Assembly (NCBI GenBank): GCA_902538445.1
Contig: CACBFE010000002.1
Location: forward strand, 75,759 to 139,758
Reading direction: 5' to 3'
Length of the DNA stretch: 64,000 bases
Origin: an uncultured Pelagibacteraceae bacterium
Lineage (GTDB): Bacteria; Pseudomonadota; Alphaproteobacteria; Pelagibacterales; Pelagibacteraceae
The notes below the pieces were generated by a model. That model did no database searches, was not told the origin of the DNA, and worked only from the letters and a program-made list of their open reading frames with translations. Position 1 is the stretch's first letter, and each line of letters begins with the position of its first letter. The position numbers and the translations under genes were made by a program. This document shows, piece by piece, positions 35,866 through 43,920 of this stretch.

Positions 35866-38331
35866 ATGAATTCCAACTCAAGAAATATCATAGCTCTTTT
35901 AGGCCCAACTAACACTGGAAAGACTTATGTGGCCATTGAAAAAATGTTTGAATTTGAGACTGGAATATTTGGTTTGCCCTTAAGACTTTTAGCTAGAGAA
36001 GTTTATGACAAATGTGTGAATAGAGTTGGAGTAGAAAAAGTTGCTCTAATTACAGGAGAAGAAAAAATAATCCCAAGCACTGCGAATTATTTTATATGCA
36101 CAGTTGAGTCAATGCCTAAGGATAAAATAGTAGATTTTATTGCTATCGACGAAATTCAAATGTGTGCAGATAGAGAAAGAGGCCATATTTTCACTGAACG
36201 AATGTTACAGTCTCGTGGAACAAAATTAACAATGTTTCTTGGGTCACAAATCATGGCAAACATTATTAATGAATTAGTTAACAATGTTCATTTTGAGAAT
36301 AAAGAACGATATTCAAAATTAAGTTATTCAGGAATTAAAAAAATATCAAGGCTTGATAGAAAAGTAGCAATTATAGCTTTCTCTATTGAGGATGTGTATG
36401 CAATAGCTGAGTTAGTTAGACGTCAAAAAGGTGGAGCTGCAGTAATTATGGGTTCATTGAGTCCTAAAACAAGAAATTCTCAAGTTGGTTTATACCAGTC
36501 AGGAGACGTAGATTATTTAATTGCCACAGACGCAATCGGAATGGGTTTAAATATGGATATCAATGAAATTTATTTTTCTAATTTAAAAAAATTTGATGGA
36601 AAAAAAACAAGACGGTTAAATTTAATCGAAATGTCTCAAATAGCTGGTCGCGCTGGTCGTTATAAAAATGATGGAGGATTTGGAACCACTGGAGATTGTG
36701 AAACTTTAAATTCAGATGAAATTGAAAAGATTGAAAAGCATCATTTACCTGATACCAAAACAATTTATTGGAGAAATTCAAATCTAGATTTTAGAAGTCC
36801 AGAAAAATTAATTGCGACTCTTGAGCTTAAACCTAATCAAAAAAACCTTTTAAGAACAAATGACTCGCTTGATGAAAGTGTATTAAGGTTTTTTCTAAAA
36901 AAAGGTGTAAATAATATTATTTACCATAAAAATTTAGAACTATTATGGGAATGCTGTCAGATCCCAGATTTTGAAAAGAAAGCTTATAACCAACATATAA
37001 ATGTAATAGACAAAGTATTTCAATTTTTATCTACAAGAAAAAGAAAAATTCCAAGTTCTTTCATGAAAGAACAATTAAAGGGTCTTGAGAGAGATCATGG
37101 AAATGTTGATTTATTGTCCCATAGACTTTCCAATGTAAGAACCTGGTCTTACGTGGCTAATAAAAAAAACTGGGTAGAAAACTCTGACTATTGGGTTCAA
37201 CTTACTAAAAGTATTGAGGACAAATTGTCTGACAAATTACACGAAGAATTAACAAAAAGTTTTATAGATAAAAAAATTAGTATTCTTTCAAGAAGCTTAA
37301 AACAGGATTTAGTTTTAAATACAGAAATTAACGATGAAAATAAGATACATATTGATGGACAGTTAGTTGGGGAATTAAAGGGTTTAAAATTTATTATAGA
37401 GGTTACATCTAAAACACTAGACACCGATATCAAATCAATCAAAAAGGCCGCAAGAAAAGGCGTAGAAAAAGAACTAATTAAAAGAGTTGACGAAATTTTA
37501 ACAAATTCTGAAATAGAAATTGAAAATCAAGGCAAGATAATTTGGAAGGGAAATCCTATTGCAAGACTAAAAAAAGGCAGCAATTACTTGAGTCCTCATA
37601 TAGATATTATCGCTGATGAATCGTTAAATGAGATCTCAAAATCTAAGTTAGTTAATTTCTTAAATAGATGGCTTACTAATCACATTGATAAGGAACTAGG
37701 TGATTTAATCAATTTAACAAAACATCAAATTAATAATCAATATTTGAGAGGATTGGTTTTCCAACTTTATGAAAATAATGGTGTCATTAAAAGAAGCGAG
37801 GTAGATAAAATTGTGAAATCAATTCCAGCAGATGAAAGGAAAAAATTGTGGGGTATGGGAATTAAAATAGGTAGATATCATATTTATTTACCCAAAATGC
37901 TTAAGCCTAAAGCAGTAGAGTTTCGAATTCGCTTATGGAAAATATTTCACAATCTATCTGATAAAAATAAAATTCCTAAATCAGGATTAAATTTTTTGGT
38001 TGACGCCAACTTAAATAAAAGTTTTCTTTTACTTTGCGGATTTGAAAAATTTCAAGAATTATTCGTAAGAATTGATATTCTTGAAAAATTATTTCTAAAA
38101 ATTTTAGAAAATACTAAGGATAAAAAATTCAAGATAAATTCTGAAATGATGAACCTTTTGGGCTGCTCTAAGGATAATTTCTATAAATTGATGACTTATA
38201 TGAATTATAAAAAGGATAAAACAGCTGATACTTATATTTTCAGAGGCGAAAAAAAGAGAAAAGAGAAAATAATACGATTTGACAAAAAGGAAAATCCATT
38301 TAATAAACTGCTTTCTCTAAATTTAAAATAA
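35866..38331 (+). CDS. Suv3/MgpS-like DEAD-superfamily helicase
   Basis: Superfamily 2 RNA helicase-like ATPase, 821 residues. Motif I is GPTNTGKT (residues 13-20), motif II is DEIQ (about 94-97) and motif VI is QIAGRAGRY (about 262-270). Mitochondrial Suv3 shares the same motif set and unwinds RNA for degradation; alphaproteobacterial relatives have a similar core plus a long Lys-rich C-terminal region, as here (from about residue 330). The terB-like gene starts at the base after its stop. Probably RNA turnover or ribosome-related; not demonstrated. Confidence 0.85.
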   Translation: MNSNSRNIIALLGPTNTGKTYVAIEKMFEFETGIFGLPLRLLAREVYDKCVNRVGVEKVALITGEEKIIPSTANYFICTVESMPKDKIVDFIAIDEIQMCADRERGHIFTERMLQSRGTKLTMFLGSQIMANIINELVNNVHFENKERYSKLSYSGIKKISRLDRKVAIIAFSIEDVYAIAELVRRQKGGAAVIMGSLSPKTRNSQVGLYQSGDVDYLIATDAIGMGLNMDINEIYFSNLKKFDGKKTRRLNLIEMSQIAGRAGRYKNDGGFGTTGDCETLNSDEIEKIEKHHLPDTKTIYWRNSNLDFRSPEKLIATLELKPNQKNLLRTNDSLDESVLRFFLKKGVNNIIYHKNLELLWECCQIPDFEKKAYNQHINVIDKVFQFLSTRKRKIPSSFMKEQLKGLERDHGNVDLLSHRLSNVRTWSYVANKKNWVENSDYWVQLTKSIEDKLSDKLHEELTKSFIDKKISILSRSLKQDLVLNTEINDENKIHIDGQLVGELKGLKFIIEVTSKTLDTDIKSIKKAARKGVEKELIKRVDEILTNSEIEIENQGKIIWKGNPIARLKKGSNYLSPHIDIIADESLNEISKSKLVNFLNRWLTNHIDKELGDLINLTKHQINNQYLRGLVFQLYENNGVIKRSEVDKIVKSIPADERKKLWGMGIKIGRYHIYLPKMLKPKAVEFRIRLWKIFHNLSDKNKIPKSGLNFLVDANLNKSFLLLCGFEKFQELFVRIDILEKLFLKILENTKDKKFKINSEMMNLLGCSKDNFYKLMTYMNYKKDKTADTYIFRGEKKRKEKIIRFDKKENPFNKLLSLNLK

Positions 38332-38721
38332 ATGACTAAATTAGATAAAGACAGTGTTATAGGAATTTCTGCATTACTTGTACATGCCGCAAACATAGAT
38401 GAAATTTACTCTGATCATGAAAAAGATTTAATAAAGTCTTTTATCAAATCATATCTGGAGGATGAAAATGTAAATGAAATTTTAAAAAAAGCTGAGGAAA
38501 TAGAAAATAATTCAAATCAATTATTAAATTATACAAATATAATTAAAGAAAAATCTATTGAAGTTAAGAAAGATATCATAGAACATCTCTGGAAAGTAAT
38601 AATTTCGGACAATACTATTGATCAGTACGAGTCTAATCTAATGAGAAGAATTTGTGGACTGATTTATTTTTCAGATAAAGAATGTGGGGAAATAAAATTA
38701 AAATTAATTAATCACAAATGA
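38332..38721 (+). CDS. TerB-family helical protein
   Basis: 129-residue all-helical protein resembling the tellurite-resistance TerB domain, as in the small alphaproteobacterial members. The acidic opening ([18 protein letters not shown]) and the late DEFE-like acidic pattern fit, although it does not show a textbook TerB metal cluster. It abuts the helicase and overlaps fdxA by 4 bp, so it belongs to a helicase-terB-fdxA-carD operon. Tellurite resistance is not implied. Confidence 0.65.
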   Translation: MTKLDKDSVIGISALLVHAANIDEIYSDHEKDLIKSFIKSYLEDENVNEILKKAEEIENNSNQLLNYTNIIKEKSIEVKKDIIEHLWKVIISDNTIDQYESNLMRRICGLIYFSDKECGEIKLKLINHK

Positions 38722-39059
38722 CGTATATTGTAAAAGACGAATGTATAAAATGTAAGCTTACAGACTGTGTTGAAGTTTGTCCTGTAGATTGTTTCTATGA
38801 AGGAGAAAATATGCTAACTATTAACCCAGATGAATGTATAGACTGTGGTGTGTGTGAGCCTGAGTGTCCAATAGATGCCATAAAAGCAGATACAGATGAA
38901 AGTGTAAAAGATATGGAAAAATGGTTATTGCTAAATAAAAAGTTTTCTGCAATATGGCCAAATATCTCTAAAAAGAAGGATCCAATGCCGGAACATGAAA
39001 AATTTAGAAATATTAAAAATAAGTATGATAAACACTTCTCAGAAAAACCTGGGAAGTAA
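38718..39059 (+). CDS. fdxA: 7Fe-8S ferredoxin (FdxA type)
   Basis: Small electron carrier, 113 residues. The cysteines match Azotobacter ferredoxin I with a one-residue offset: C9, C17 and C50 for the 3Fe-4S cluster and C21, C40, C43 and C46 for the 4Fe-4S cluster. The sequence [15 protein letters not shown] followed by [12 protein letters not shown] is diagnostic. A basic C-terminal extension follows. It overlaps the TerB-like gene by 4 bp and precedes carD by 6 bp. The redox partner is unknown. Confidence 0.93.
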   Translation: MTYIVKDECIKCKLTDCVEVCPVDCFYEGENMLTINPDECIDCGVCEPECPIDAIKADTDESVKDMEKWLLLNKKFSAIWPNISKKKDPMPEHEKFRNIKNKYDKHFSEKPGK

Positions 39060-39065
39060 ACATTT

Positions 39066-39728
39066 ATGCCAAAAAAGAAAAAAGTAAAAAAAGTAAAAAA
39101 AGCTCTTAAAAATAAATCACCTAAAAAAGTAAAACAATCATTAAAGCTTTTGGATAAAAAAAATAATATTCCTGGCCCTGATGAAAAACCTGAAATCAAG
39201 AAGATTAAAAAGCAACCCACTGAAAAAAGAATCTATAATTTAAAAGATTTTGTTGTTTATCCTAAACACGGTGTGGGCCAAATAATGGCTGTTGACAAAT
39301 CAAAGATTGGAGAAATTGAAATCCAATTTTATAAAATATTAGTAGAGAAAGAAAAGTTAACTTTAACCGTTCCTATTAATCAACAATCGAAATTACGTCC
39401 GATAGCCTCTATTAATCAAATCAATAAGTGTGTTTCTATTTTGAAAACAAAACCAAAAATTAAAAGAACTATGTGGAGTCGACGTGCTCAAGAATATGAT
39501 CAAAAAATCAATTCTGGTAAAATTTATGAATTGGCCGAAGTTGTCAAAGATCTAAATAAAAATACAGATATTATTGCCGATCAATCTTATTCTGAAAGGC
39601 AATTATTTGAGAAAGCTTACGAAAGACTAAAATCAGAGTTTGAGGCAGTTTTAAAAATCAGTCCTGAAGAAGTTCAGAAAAAAATGGACAAAGCATTAGG
39701 AAGAACAAATATTGTAGAAAGCGCGTAA
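39066..39728 (+). CDS. CarD-family RNA polymerase-binding regulator
   Basis: CarD/TRCF-RID protein expected to bind the RNA polymerase beta subunit and stabilise open complexes, especially at rRNA promoters. 220 residues: a low-complexity Lys-rich tail (about residues 1-55), a Tudor-like RID around VVYPKHGVGQIMAVD (about 61-75), and a helical C-terminal DNA-binding half. The Lys-rich tail is longer than in most CarD proteins and could add DNA contact. It is the last gene of the helicase-terB-fdxA-carD run, followed by a hairpin at 39733. Confidence 0.9.
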   Translation: MPKKKKVKKVKKALKNKSPKKVKQSLKLLDKKNNIPGPDEKPEIKKIKKQPTEKRIYNLKDFVVYPKHGVGQIMAVDKSKIGEIEIQFYKILVEKEKLTLTVPINQQSKLRPIASINQINKCVSILKTKPKIKRTMWSRRAQEYDQKINSGKIYELAEVVKDLNKNTDIIADQSYSERQLFEKAYERLKSEFEAVLKISPEEVQKKMDKALGRTNIVESA

Positions 39729-39732
39729 TAAA

Positions 39733-39765
39733 AAACGCCCTCTTTAAAAAATAAAAAGGGCGTTT
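39733..39765. terminator. Hairpin terminator between carD and a convergent tiny gene
   Basis: A 13-bp stem with one mismatch (AAACGCCCTCTTT with AAAAAGGGCGTTT, 7-nt loop) lies between two convergent genes. The T run follows on the minus strand, so it is best as terminator for the 39780-39851 gene; on the plus strand it would end carD messages without a strong U-tract. Confidence 0.75.
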
Positions 39766-39779
39766 AGTTAAAGAGAAAA

Positions 39780-39851
39780 CTATCTTCTTCTTCTTCTCTT
39801 TTTTGCTTTCTTTTTAGTTTTCTTTTTAGCTTTTTTTCTTCTTTTAGCCAT
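39780..39851 (-). CDS. 23-residue Lys/Arg-rich peptide
   Basis: Tiny gene encoding a peptide of which 18 of 23 residues are Lys or Arg, with Ala and Thr as the few others. The ATG is preceded by GGGAG five bases away, and codons are regular (AAA/AAG, AGA). Such polybasic chains bind nucleic acid, as do histone-H1-like bacterial proteins, but no family is assigned. It has its own candidate promoter and 5' stem-loop (39865-39929) and a downstream terminator (39733-39765), which together make a complete transcription unit. Chance is unlikely but translation is untested. Confidence 0.6.
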   Translation of the reverse strand: MAKRRKKAKKKTKKKAKKRRRRR

Positions 39852-39864
39852 CTTTTCTCCCTTG

Positions 39865-39929
39865 TTAATAAACAAATCTTAGTGATTCGTTTGTTAATTA
39901 AACATTAATTATTAAAAGATTCATGTCAA
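39865..39929 (-). promoter_or_regulatory. Candidate promoter and 5' stem-loop of the Lys/Arg peptide gene
   Basis: On the minus strand a consensus -35 TTGACA (39924-39929) and a weaker TAATGT (39902-39907) are 16 bp apart. Just downstream is a 14-position stem (39865-39878 with 39884-39897, one mismatch, one wobble, 5-nt loop) that would form at the very 5' end of the mRNA, four bases before GGGAG. It could protect the message or gate translation. Confidence 0.45.
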
Positions 39930-40060
39930 ATACAAATTAATTTAGAAAATTGATTCAAAAATTAAATTTTTAATTAATTTTTTTAATTTTAAATTACTTT
40001 ACAAAAAGTTAGTAATATCAATGTTTTTTTAAGCAATTGTTTTATTTTTTATTAATTAAT

Positions 40061-41737
40061 TTAATAAAGATTATCTAGTTGTTGTTTATAATTTTTAATT
40101 ATTTCTTTTCTTTTTAACTTTAAAGTTGGTGTTAACATTCCGTTTTCAATTGTAAATTCTTCGTGAATTAAAACAAATTTTTTAATTTTTTCTATTAAAC
40201 TTAAACTTTTATTTGTATTTTCAATTACAAGTTTAATTTTTTCTTTATTAATATCTTGTTCTGTAACAATTATTGCTACTAAATAGTTTTTTTTATCTCC
40301 ATAAACAAATGATTGTTTAATTAATGTATTTAAACATAAAATATTTTCAACCTTGCTTGGTGAAATGTTGTCTCCACCCAAATTTACTATAATGTCTTTT
40401 TTTCTATCAGTTATTTTTAAATAATTGTTTTGATCTAATTCACCAATGTCCCCAGTATATAACCAGCCATCTTTGATTACATTTTTTGTCTCCTCCTCTA
40501 GATTCCAATAACCTAACATAACGTTTTCACCCTTTATCAAGATTTCACCATCCTTTGCTATCTTTACCTTATTAGTTCTAAATGGAGGACCAACCGACTC
40601 GACCTTAATCAAATTCGGTACATTACAGCTTACAACAGGTGAAGCCTCGGTAAGACCATAACCTTGTAGTGTGGGTAAACCTACTGCGTTTAAAAATTCT
40701 CCAATATTTTGATCTAGTGCTCCTCCGCCGGAAACGAAGGCTTGAAGATTTCCTCCAAATTGACTTCTGATTTTTTTTCTTACTAATTTTTCACATATAA
40801 AATTTACGATTTTTTCATTAAAACTTAATTTCTCTTTTTTAAGAATTTTTTTACCTAATTTTAAAGTTTGGTTTATCAATTTTCTTTTAAGTCCTTTTTG
40901 TTTTTCAAAATTCATGCTTATTTTTACAAAAAGGTTTTGATAAAATCTTGGAACAGCTGTCATAATAGTGGGTTTAGCAATACTCATATTTGAAATTAAT
41001 TTTTCTAAACTCTCTGCATAAAAAACTTTTGCTCCGATTATTATTTGAATAAATTGTACAGTGTGTTCATAGGAATGTGATAATGGTAACCATGTTAAAA
41101 ATGCAGGATCTCTTTTTTCAGTTAGAGTTTCAAGTAACTCAACTGCTCCTTCACAATTTGATAGTATACCGCCATGACTTAGTATAACTCCTTTGGGGTT
41201 TCCTGATGTACCCGATGTATAAATAATACAGGCAGGCATATTTCTTTTTAATTTATTGTTAACCACTTTTTTATAATTTTTGTCTTCAAGAATATTTTGA
41301 ATTAATAAACTATCAGCGTCTATCTCTTCAAATGAGATCAATTTCTGTTTGCTTAAATTAATGTGTTTTTTTATTTTTTTAAATTGATCATTGTTTGAAA
41401 CTATAATTAATGATGGCTTACAATCATTTAAAATATATTCATAATCATTTGAAGAATATGTTGTGAAAATTGGAACTGATATTCCTCCTGCGTTCATAAC
41501 AGCAAGATCTGTCATTAACCAATACGGTCTATTTTCAGATAATATTAAACAACGATCTCCTTCTTGAATTAATGTTTGTAATTTTGATGAAAGTTTAAAA
41601 ATCCTCTCTTTTATTTCACCCCAACTATAAGATGGTTTTCCTGGTTTTAACCATTTTAAAAAAGGTCTGTTAGGATCTACTTCCTCACACTTTTTAAAAT
41701 ATAATTCTACAAGACTATTAAGTTTATCTATTTCCAT
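40061..41737 (-). CDS. Long-chain acyl-CoA synthetase (AMP-binding)
   Basis: ANL-superfamily ligase activating fatty acids, 558 residues. The P-loop CIIYTSGTSGNPKG lies near residue 172, the substrate-binding GYGLTEASPV near 355, and the signature YTGDIGELDQNNY near 425 with the hinge DRKKDIIVN. The catalytic Lys region at the C-terminus is LTPTLKLKRKEI. It lies downstream of tRNA-Leu: its ATG is only four bases after the encoded CCA, so any ribosome site would overlap the tRNA. FadD-like; the fatty acid preference is unknown. A 209-bp AT-rich gap downstream (39852-40060) holds only the signals listed above. Confidence 0.92.
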   Translation of the reverse strand: MEIDKLNSLVELYFKKCEEVDPNRPFLKWLKPGKPSYSWGEIKERIFKLSSKLQTLIQEGDRCLILSENRPYWLMTDLAVMNAGGISVPIFTTYSSNDYEYILNDCKPSLIIVSNNDQFKKIKKHINLSKQKLISFEEIDADSLLIQNILEDKNYKKVVNNKLKRNMPACIIYTSGTSGNPKGVILSHGGILSNCEGAVELLETLTEKRDPAFLTWLPLSHSYEHTVQFIQIIIGAKVFYAESLEKLISNMSIAKPTIMTAVPRFYQNLFVKISMNFEKQKGLKRKLINQTLKLGKKILKKEKLSFNEKIVNFICEKLVRKKIRSQFGGNLQAFVSGGGALDQNIGEFLNAVGLPTLQGYGLTEASPVVSCNVPNLIKVESVGPPFRTNKVKIAKDGEILIKGENVMLGYWNLEEETKNVIKDGWLYTGDIGELDQNNYLKITDRKKDIIVNLGGDNISPSKVENILCLNTLIKQSFVYGDKKNYLVAIIVTEQDINKEKIKLVIENTNKSLSLIEKIKKFVLIHEEFTIENGMLTPTLKLKRKEIIKNYKQQLDNLY

Positions 41738-41741
41738 AACT

Positions 41742-41828
41742 TGGTGGGCGAAGAGAGACTCGAACTCTCAAGGTATTGCTACCACCGGATTTTGAGTCCG
41801 GCGCGTCTACCAGTTCCACCATTCGCCC
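41742..41828 (-). tRNA. tRNA-Leu (anticodon CAA)
   Basis: 87-nt tRNA with encoded CCA on the minus strand and a long variable arm, as for Leu. The acceptor GGGCGAA pairs with TTCGCCC, the anticodon stem CCGGA/TCCGG has loop CTCAAAA (anticodon CAA) and the T arm contains GTTCGAGTC. It starts 15 bp after the SBF transporter stop and ends 4 bp before the acyl-CoA synthetase start, so it is embedded in one operon. Confidence 0.97.
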
Positions 41829-41843
41829 ATTTTTCGAAATAAT

Positions 41844-42689
41844 CTAATTTATTTTTCTTACTAAGAGAACAAAAATAATTGATGTGACGAACATAATTAG
41901 TGCATATGCAGCAGTTGGCACCATAAAAACGATATCGTCCCATAATTGAGTGGCCACGAAAACAGCTAAAGTTCCATTTTGTAATCCGCATTCAAGTGAA
42001 ATACATTTTCTTTGTTCTAATCCTGAGGCTAAAAATTTAGCAATGTAGTAGCCTATAAAAATCATTGTGATGTTTAAAATGAAAGCTACTAAACCTGCTC
42101 TTGTAATAAAGCTAATAATTCTATCCCACTCTTCAACCCAAATAGAAATAAAGACAATTAGAAATAATATTACCGACAATCTCTGAACTAACAGAGTTTT
42201 AGATACAATAAAATCCGTCATTAAACTTCTTACAATCATGCCAAAAATAACAGGAACTGTTACTACAAAAAACATTTTAGCAGCAATATTAATCATGGAT
42301 ATTTCTTTAGTTATTTCAAAACCTAGAAAGCTTGCTGAATTGTAGACAATTAAAGGAACTGTTATCACAGATATTAAACTCACAACTGCAGTTAACGTTA
42401 CGGATAGCGCTACGTCACCGTTTGCAAATTTAGTTAATATATTTGACGTAACTCCACCTGGAGCTGCTGCAATTATCATTACACCTAGTGCGATTTCTGG
42501 TGGCACTGAAATAATATGGATTAAGATAAAAGCGATAATTGGAAGTATTATAACTTGACCAAAAAAACCTACTATAAAATCTCTAGGGATTGTAATTACT
42601 CTTTTAAAGTCTGCTACGGTTAAGCCAAGACCTAATCCGAACATTATTATGGCTAAACACACCGGAGCTATTGTTTTTGCTATTTCCAT
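41844..42689 (-). CDS. Bile acid:sodium symporter-family (SBF) transporter
   Basis: Membrane transporter of 281 residues with about nine to ten helices. It carries family features: the N-terminal FGLGLGLTVADFKRV, the internal AAAPGGVTSNI with the sodium-site region and LECGLQNGTLAVFVATQL near residue 230-250. Family members move organic anions with sodium; substrate unknown. It is preceded 17 bp upstream by a double winged-helix regulator on the same strand and is followed by tRNA-Leu and an acyl-CoA synthetase. Confidence 0.88.
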   Translation of the reverse strand: MEIAKTIAPVCLAIIMFGLGLGLTVADFKRVITIPRDFIVGFFGQVIILPIIAFILIHIISVPPEIALGVMIIAAAPGGVTSNILTKFANGDVALSVTLTAVVSLISVITVPLIVYNSASFLGFEITKEISMINIAAKMFFVVTVPVIFGMIVRSLMTDFIVSKTLLVQRLSVILFLIVFISIWVEEWDRIISFITRAGLVAFILNITMIFIGYYIAKFLASGLEQRKCISLECGLQNGTLAVFVATQLWDDIVFMVPTAAYALIMFVTSIIFVLLVRKIN

Positions 42690-42706
42690 AATATTTTTGA
42701 AGAGGT

Positions 42707-43729
42707 TTAGATACTAAATTTTGAAAACTTCATCAAGTTAAACATTGTTGAAGCATAATCACTGAATGCTCTTTGACTAATAAGATAATTTTTTTCTATT
42801 ATTTTCATATCTTCTCGTCTTACTCCTAAAGAATACTCTAGTTTTTTATTCCTTGAAATAAGCTTCCTTTTTTCAAGTGTTTTAAGTTTCCGAATTACTG
42901 TTGCTCTTGGGATAGAAGAGATGTCCGCAATTGATGAAGCGTTAATTCCTCTTTTTGCCTTATGTTTTAAATTCATTAAAAATAAGTCTCCATAGGTTTT
43001 AGGTTTTTTCGTTATATTGTTCTCTATTTCTTCAAATAAGCTTCTCATTTGAACTAAGCCAATAGATCCATATACATTCCAAGATTCTAGATCACCAAAA
43101 AATGATCTGTGTCTTGTTAAATAAGGTATTTGAAATCTGTACCAGTATTCCCAGCTTACTGTGAAATGCTCTGTAATAAACTTTTTAATATCCTCTTTTT
43201 GTAGGGCTTTACCAAACCAATCTTCAGCTGATAAATAAATTGAAATTTTTGATAGCAAACTTGCCATGTTTTCTATCGTGGCCATAGGTTTTTGAATTTC
43301 TAATCCTTTTGAATTTAAAAAGATTGTTTTCCCTGTTCTAATAATAACATCGTGTTTTTGTAAATAATTTATCTTTCGTCTAACTGTTTCTTTTGGAATA
43401 TCTAAATCTTTTGAAATCTCAATTAAGTTTAATTTTTCAATACCTACTTTGTCCTGACTATAGAAAGCATCCAAAGACATAAAATGAAATCGGTCTGAAT
43501 AGTTTACGTAAACTTTGTTCATTAGATACATTAAGATTAAATATGTATCGAAGTCGTTAAAATTTAAATAAGAACGGTTAACCCAGTCTTGCTGTAGTCT
43601 GTATAGACCTTTTAATACTTCGTTTATATTTCTTTGAAAGACTTCAAATACTTTGTCTTTGTCTAAGCTACCTTTTAGATTTTTTTGATTGTTTATATGA
43701 GCAATTTTTATGTCTGCAGGATTGCTCAT
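42707..43729 (-). CDS. Regulator with two winged-helix domains
   Basis: 340-residue cytoplasmic protein, family not named. Two helix-turn-helix units are visible in series: residues 100-140 (LIEISKDLDIPKETVRRKINYL then a beta wing) and 261-300 (ASSIADISSIPRATVIRKLKTL then KRKLISR). The similar helix pairs suggest an internal duplication that makes one chain act like a dimer. Between them is a helical segment possibly for ligand binding. It follows the 61-residue membrane gene by 5 bp and precedes the SBF transporter by 17 bp, so it may control transport of the SBF substrate. Confidence 0.65.
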   Translation of the reverse strand: MSNPADIKIAHINNQKNLKGSLDKDKVFEVFQRNINEVLKGLYRLQQDWVNRSYLNFNDFDTYLILMYLMNKVYVNYSDRFHFMSLDAFYSQDKVGIEKLNLIEISKDLDIPKETVRRKINYLQKHDVIIRTGKTIFLNSKGLEIQKPMATIENMASLLSKISIYLSAEDWFGKALQKEDIKKFITEHFTVSWEYWYRFQIPYLTRHRSFFGDLESWNVYGSIGLVQMRSLFEEIENNITKKPKTYGDLFLMNLKHKAKRGINASSIADISSIPRATVIRKLKTLEKRKLISRNKKLEYSLGVRREDMKIIEKNYLISQRAFSDYASTMFNLMKFSKFSI

Positions 43730-43734
43730 TATGA

Positions 43735-43920
43735 TTATTTATTCCAAGTTACGCTTTGATTAATAAGAATGGCCATTAAAATCCAAATGATAAACGTGTC
43801 ACCTGGAGAAAAACCATAATCTGCACCAAACATTCCCGCAACTATTACGATAGCGTAGATCACAACTGTCGATAAAATTAAACTTGCGAGGTATCTAAGA
43901 ATTGTGCATTTTAAATTCAT
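43735..43920 (-). CDS. 61-residue membrane protein of unknown function
   Basis: Starts MNLKCTILRYLASL and has two hydrophobic helices (about residues 10-33 and 42-57), ending NQSVTWNK. I choose the ATG at 43920 rather than an open 108-residue extension to 44061, which would overlap yqaA. The start codon is in CATG shared with the divergent yqaA start. A consensus TATAAT lies nine bases upstream, so the transcript would be leaderless. It heads an operon with the regulator and SBF transporter. Function unknown. Confidence 0.6.
   Translation of the reverse strand: MNLKCTILRYLASLILSTVVIYAIVIVAGMFGADYGFSPGDTFIIWILMAILINQSVTWNK

Noticed and set aside
38332-38721. TerB-like gene as tellurite resistance determinant
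   Set aside because: No other ter genes; placement in a housekeeping-type operon suggests a different role.
38795-39220. A 141-residue minus-strand frame over fdxA and carD
   Set aside because: Phe/Ser-rich antisense of Lys/Glu-rich genes; the plus-strand genes are well supported.
41779-41991. A 70-residue minus-strand frame
   Set aside because: It runs through tRNA-Leu and out of frame over the SBF gene; no ribosome site or family features.
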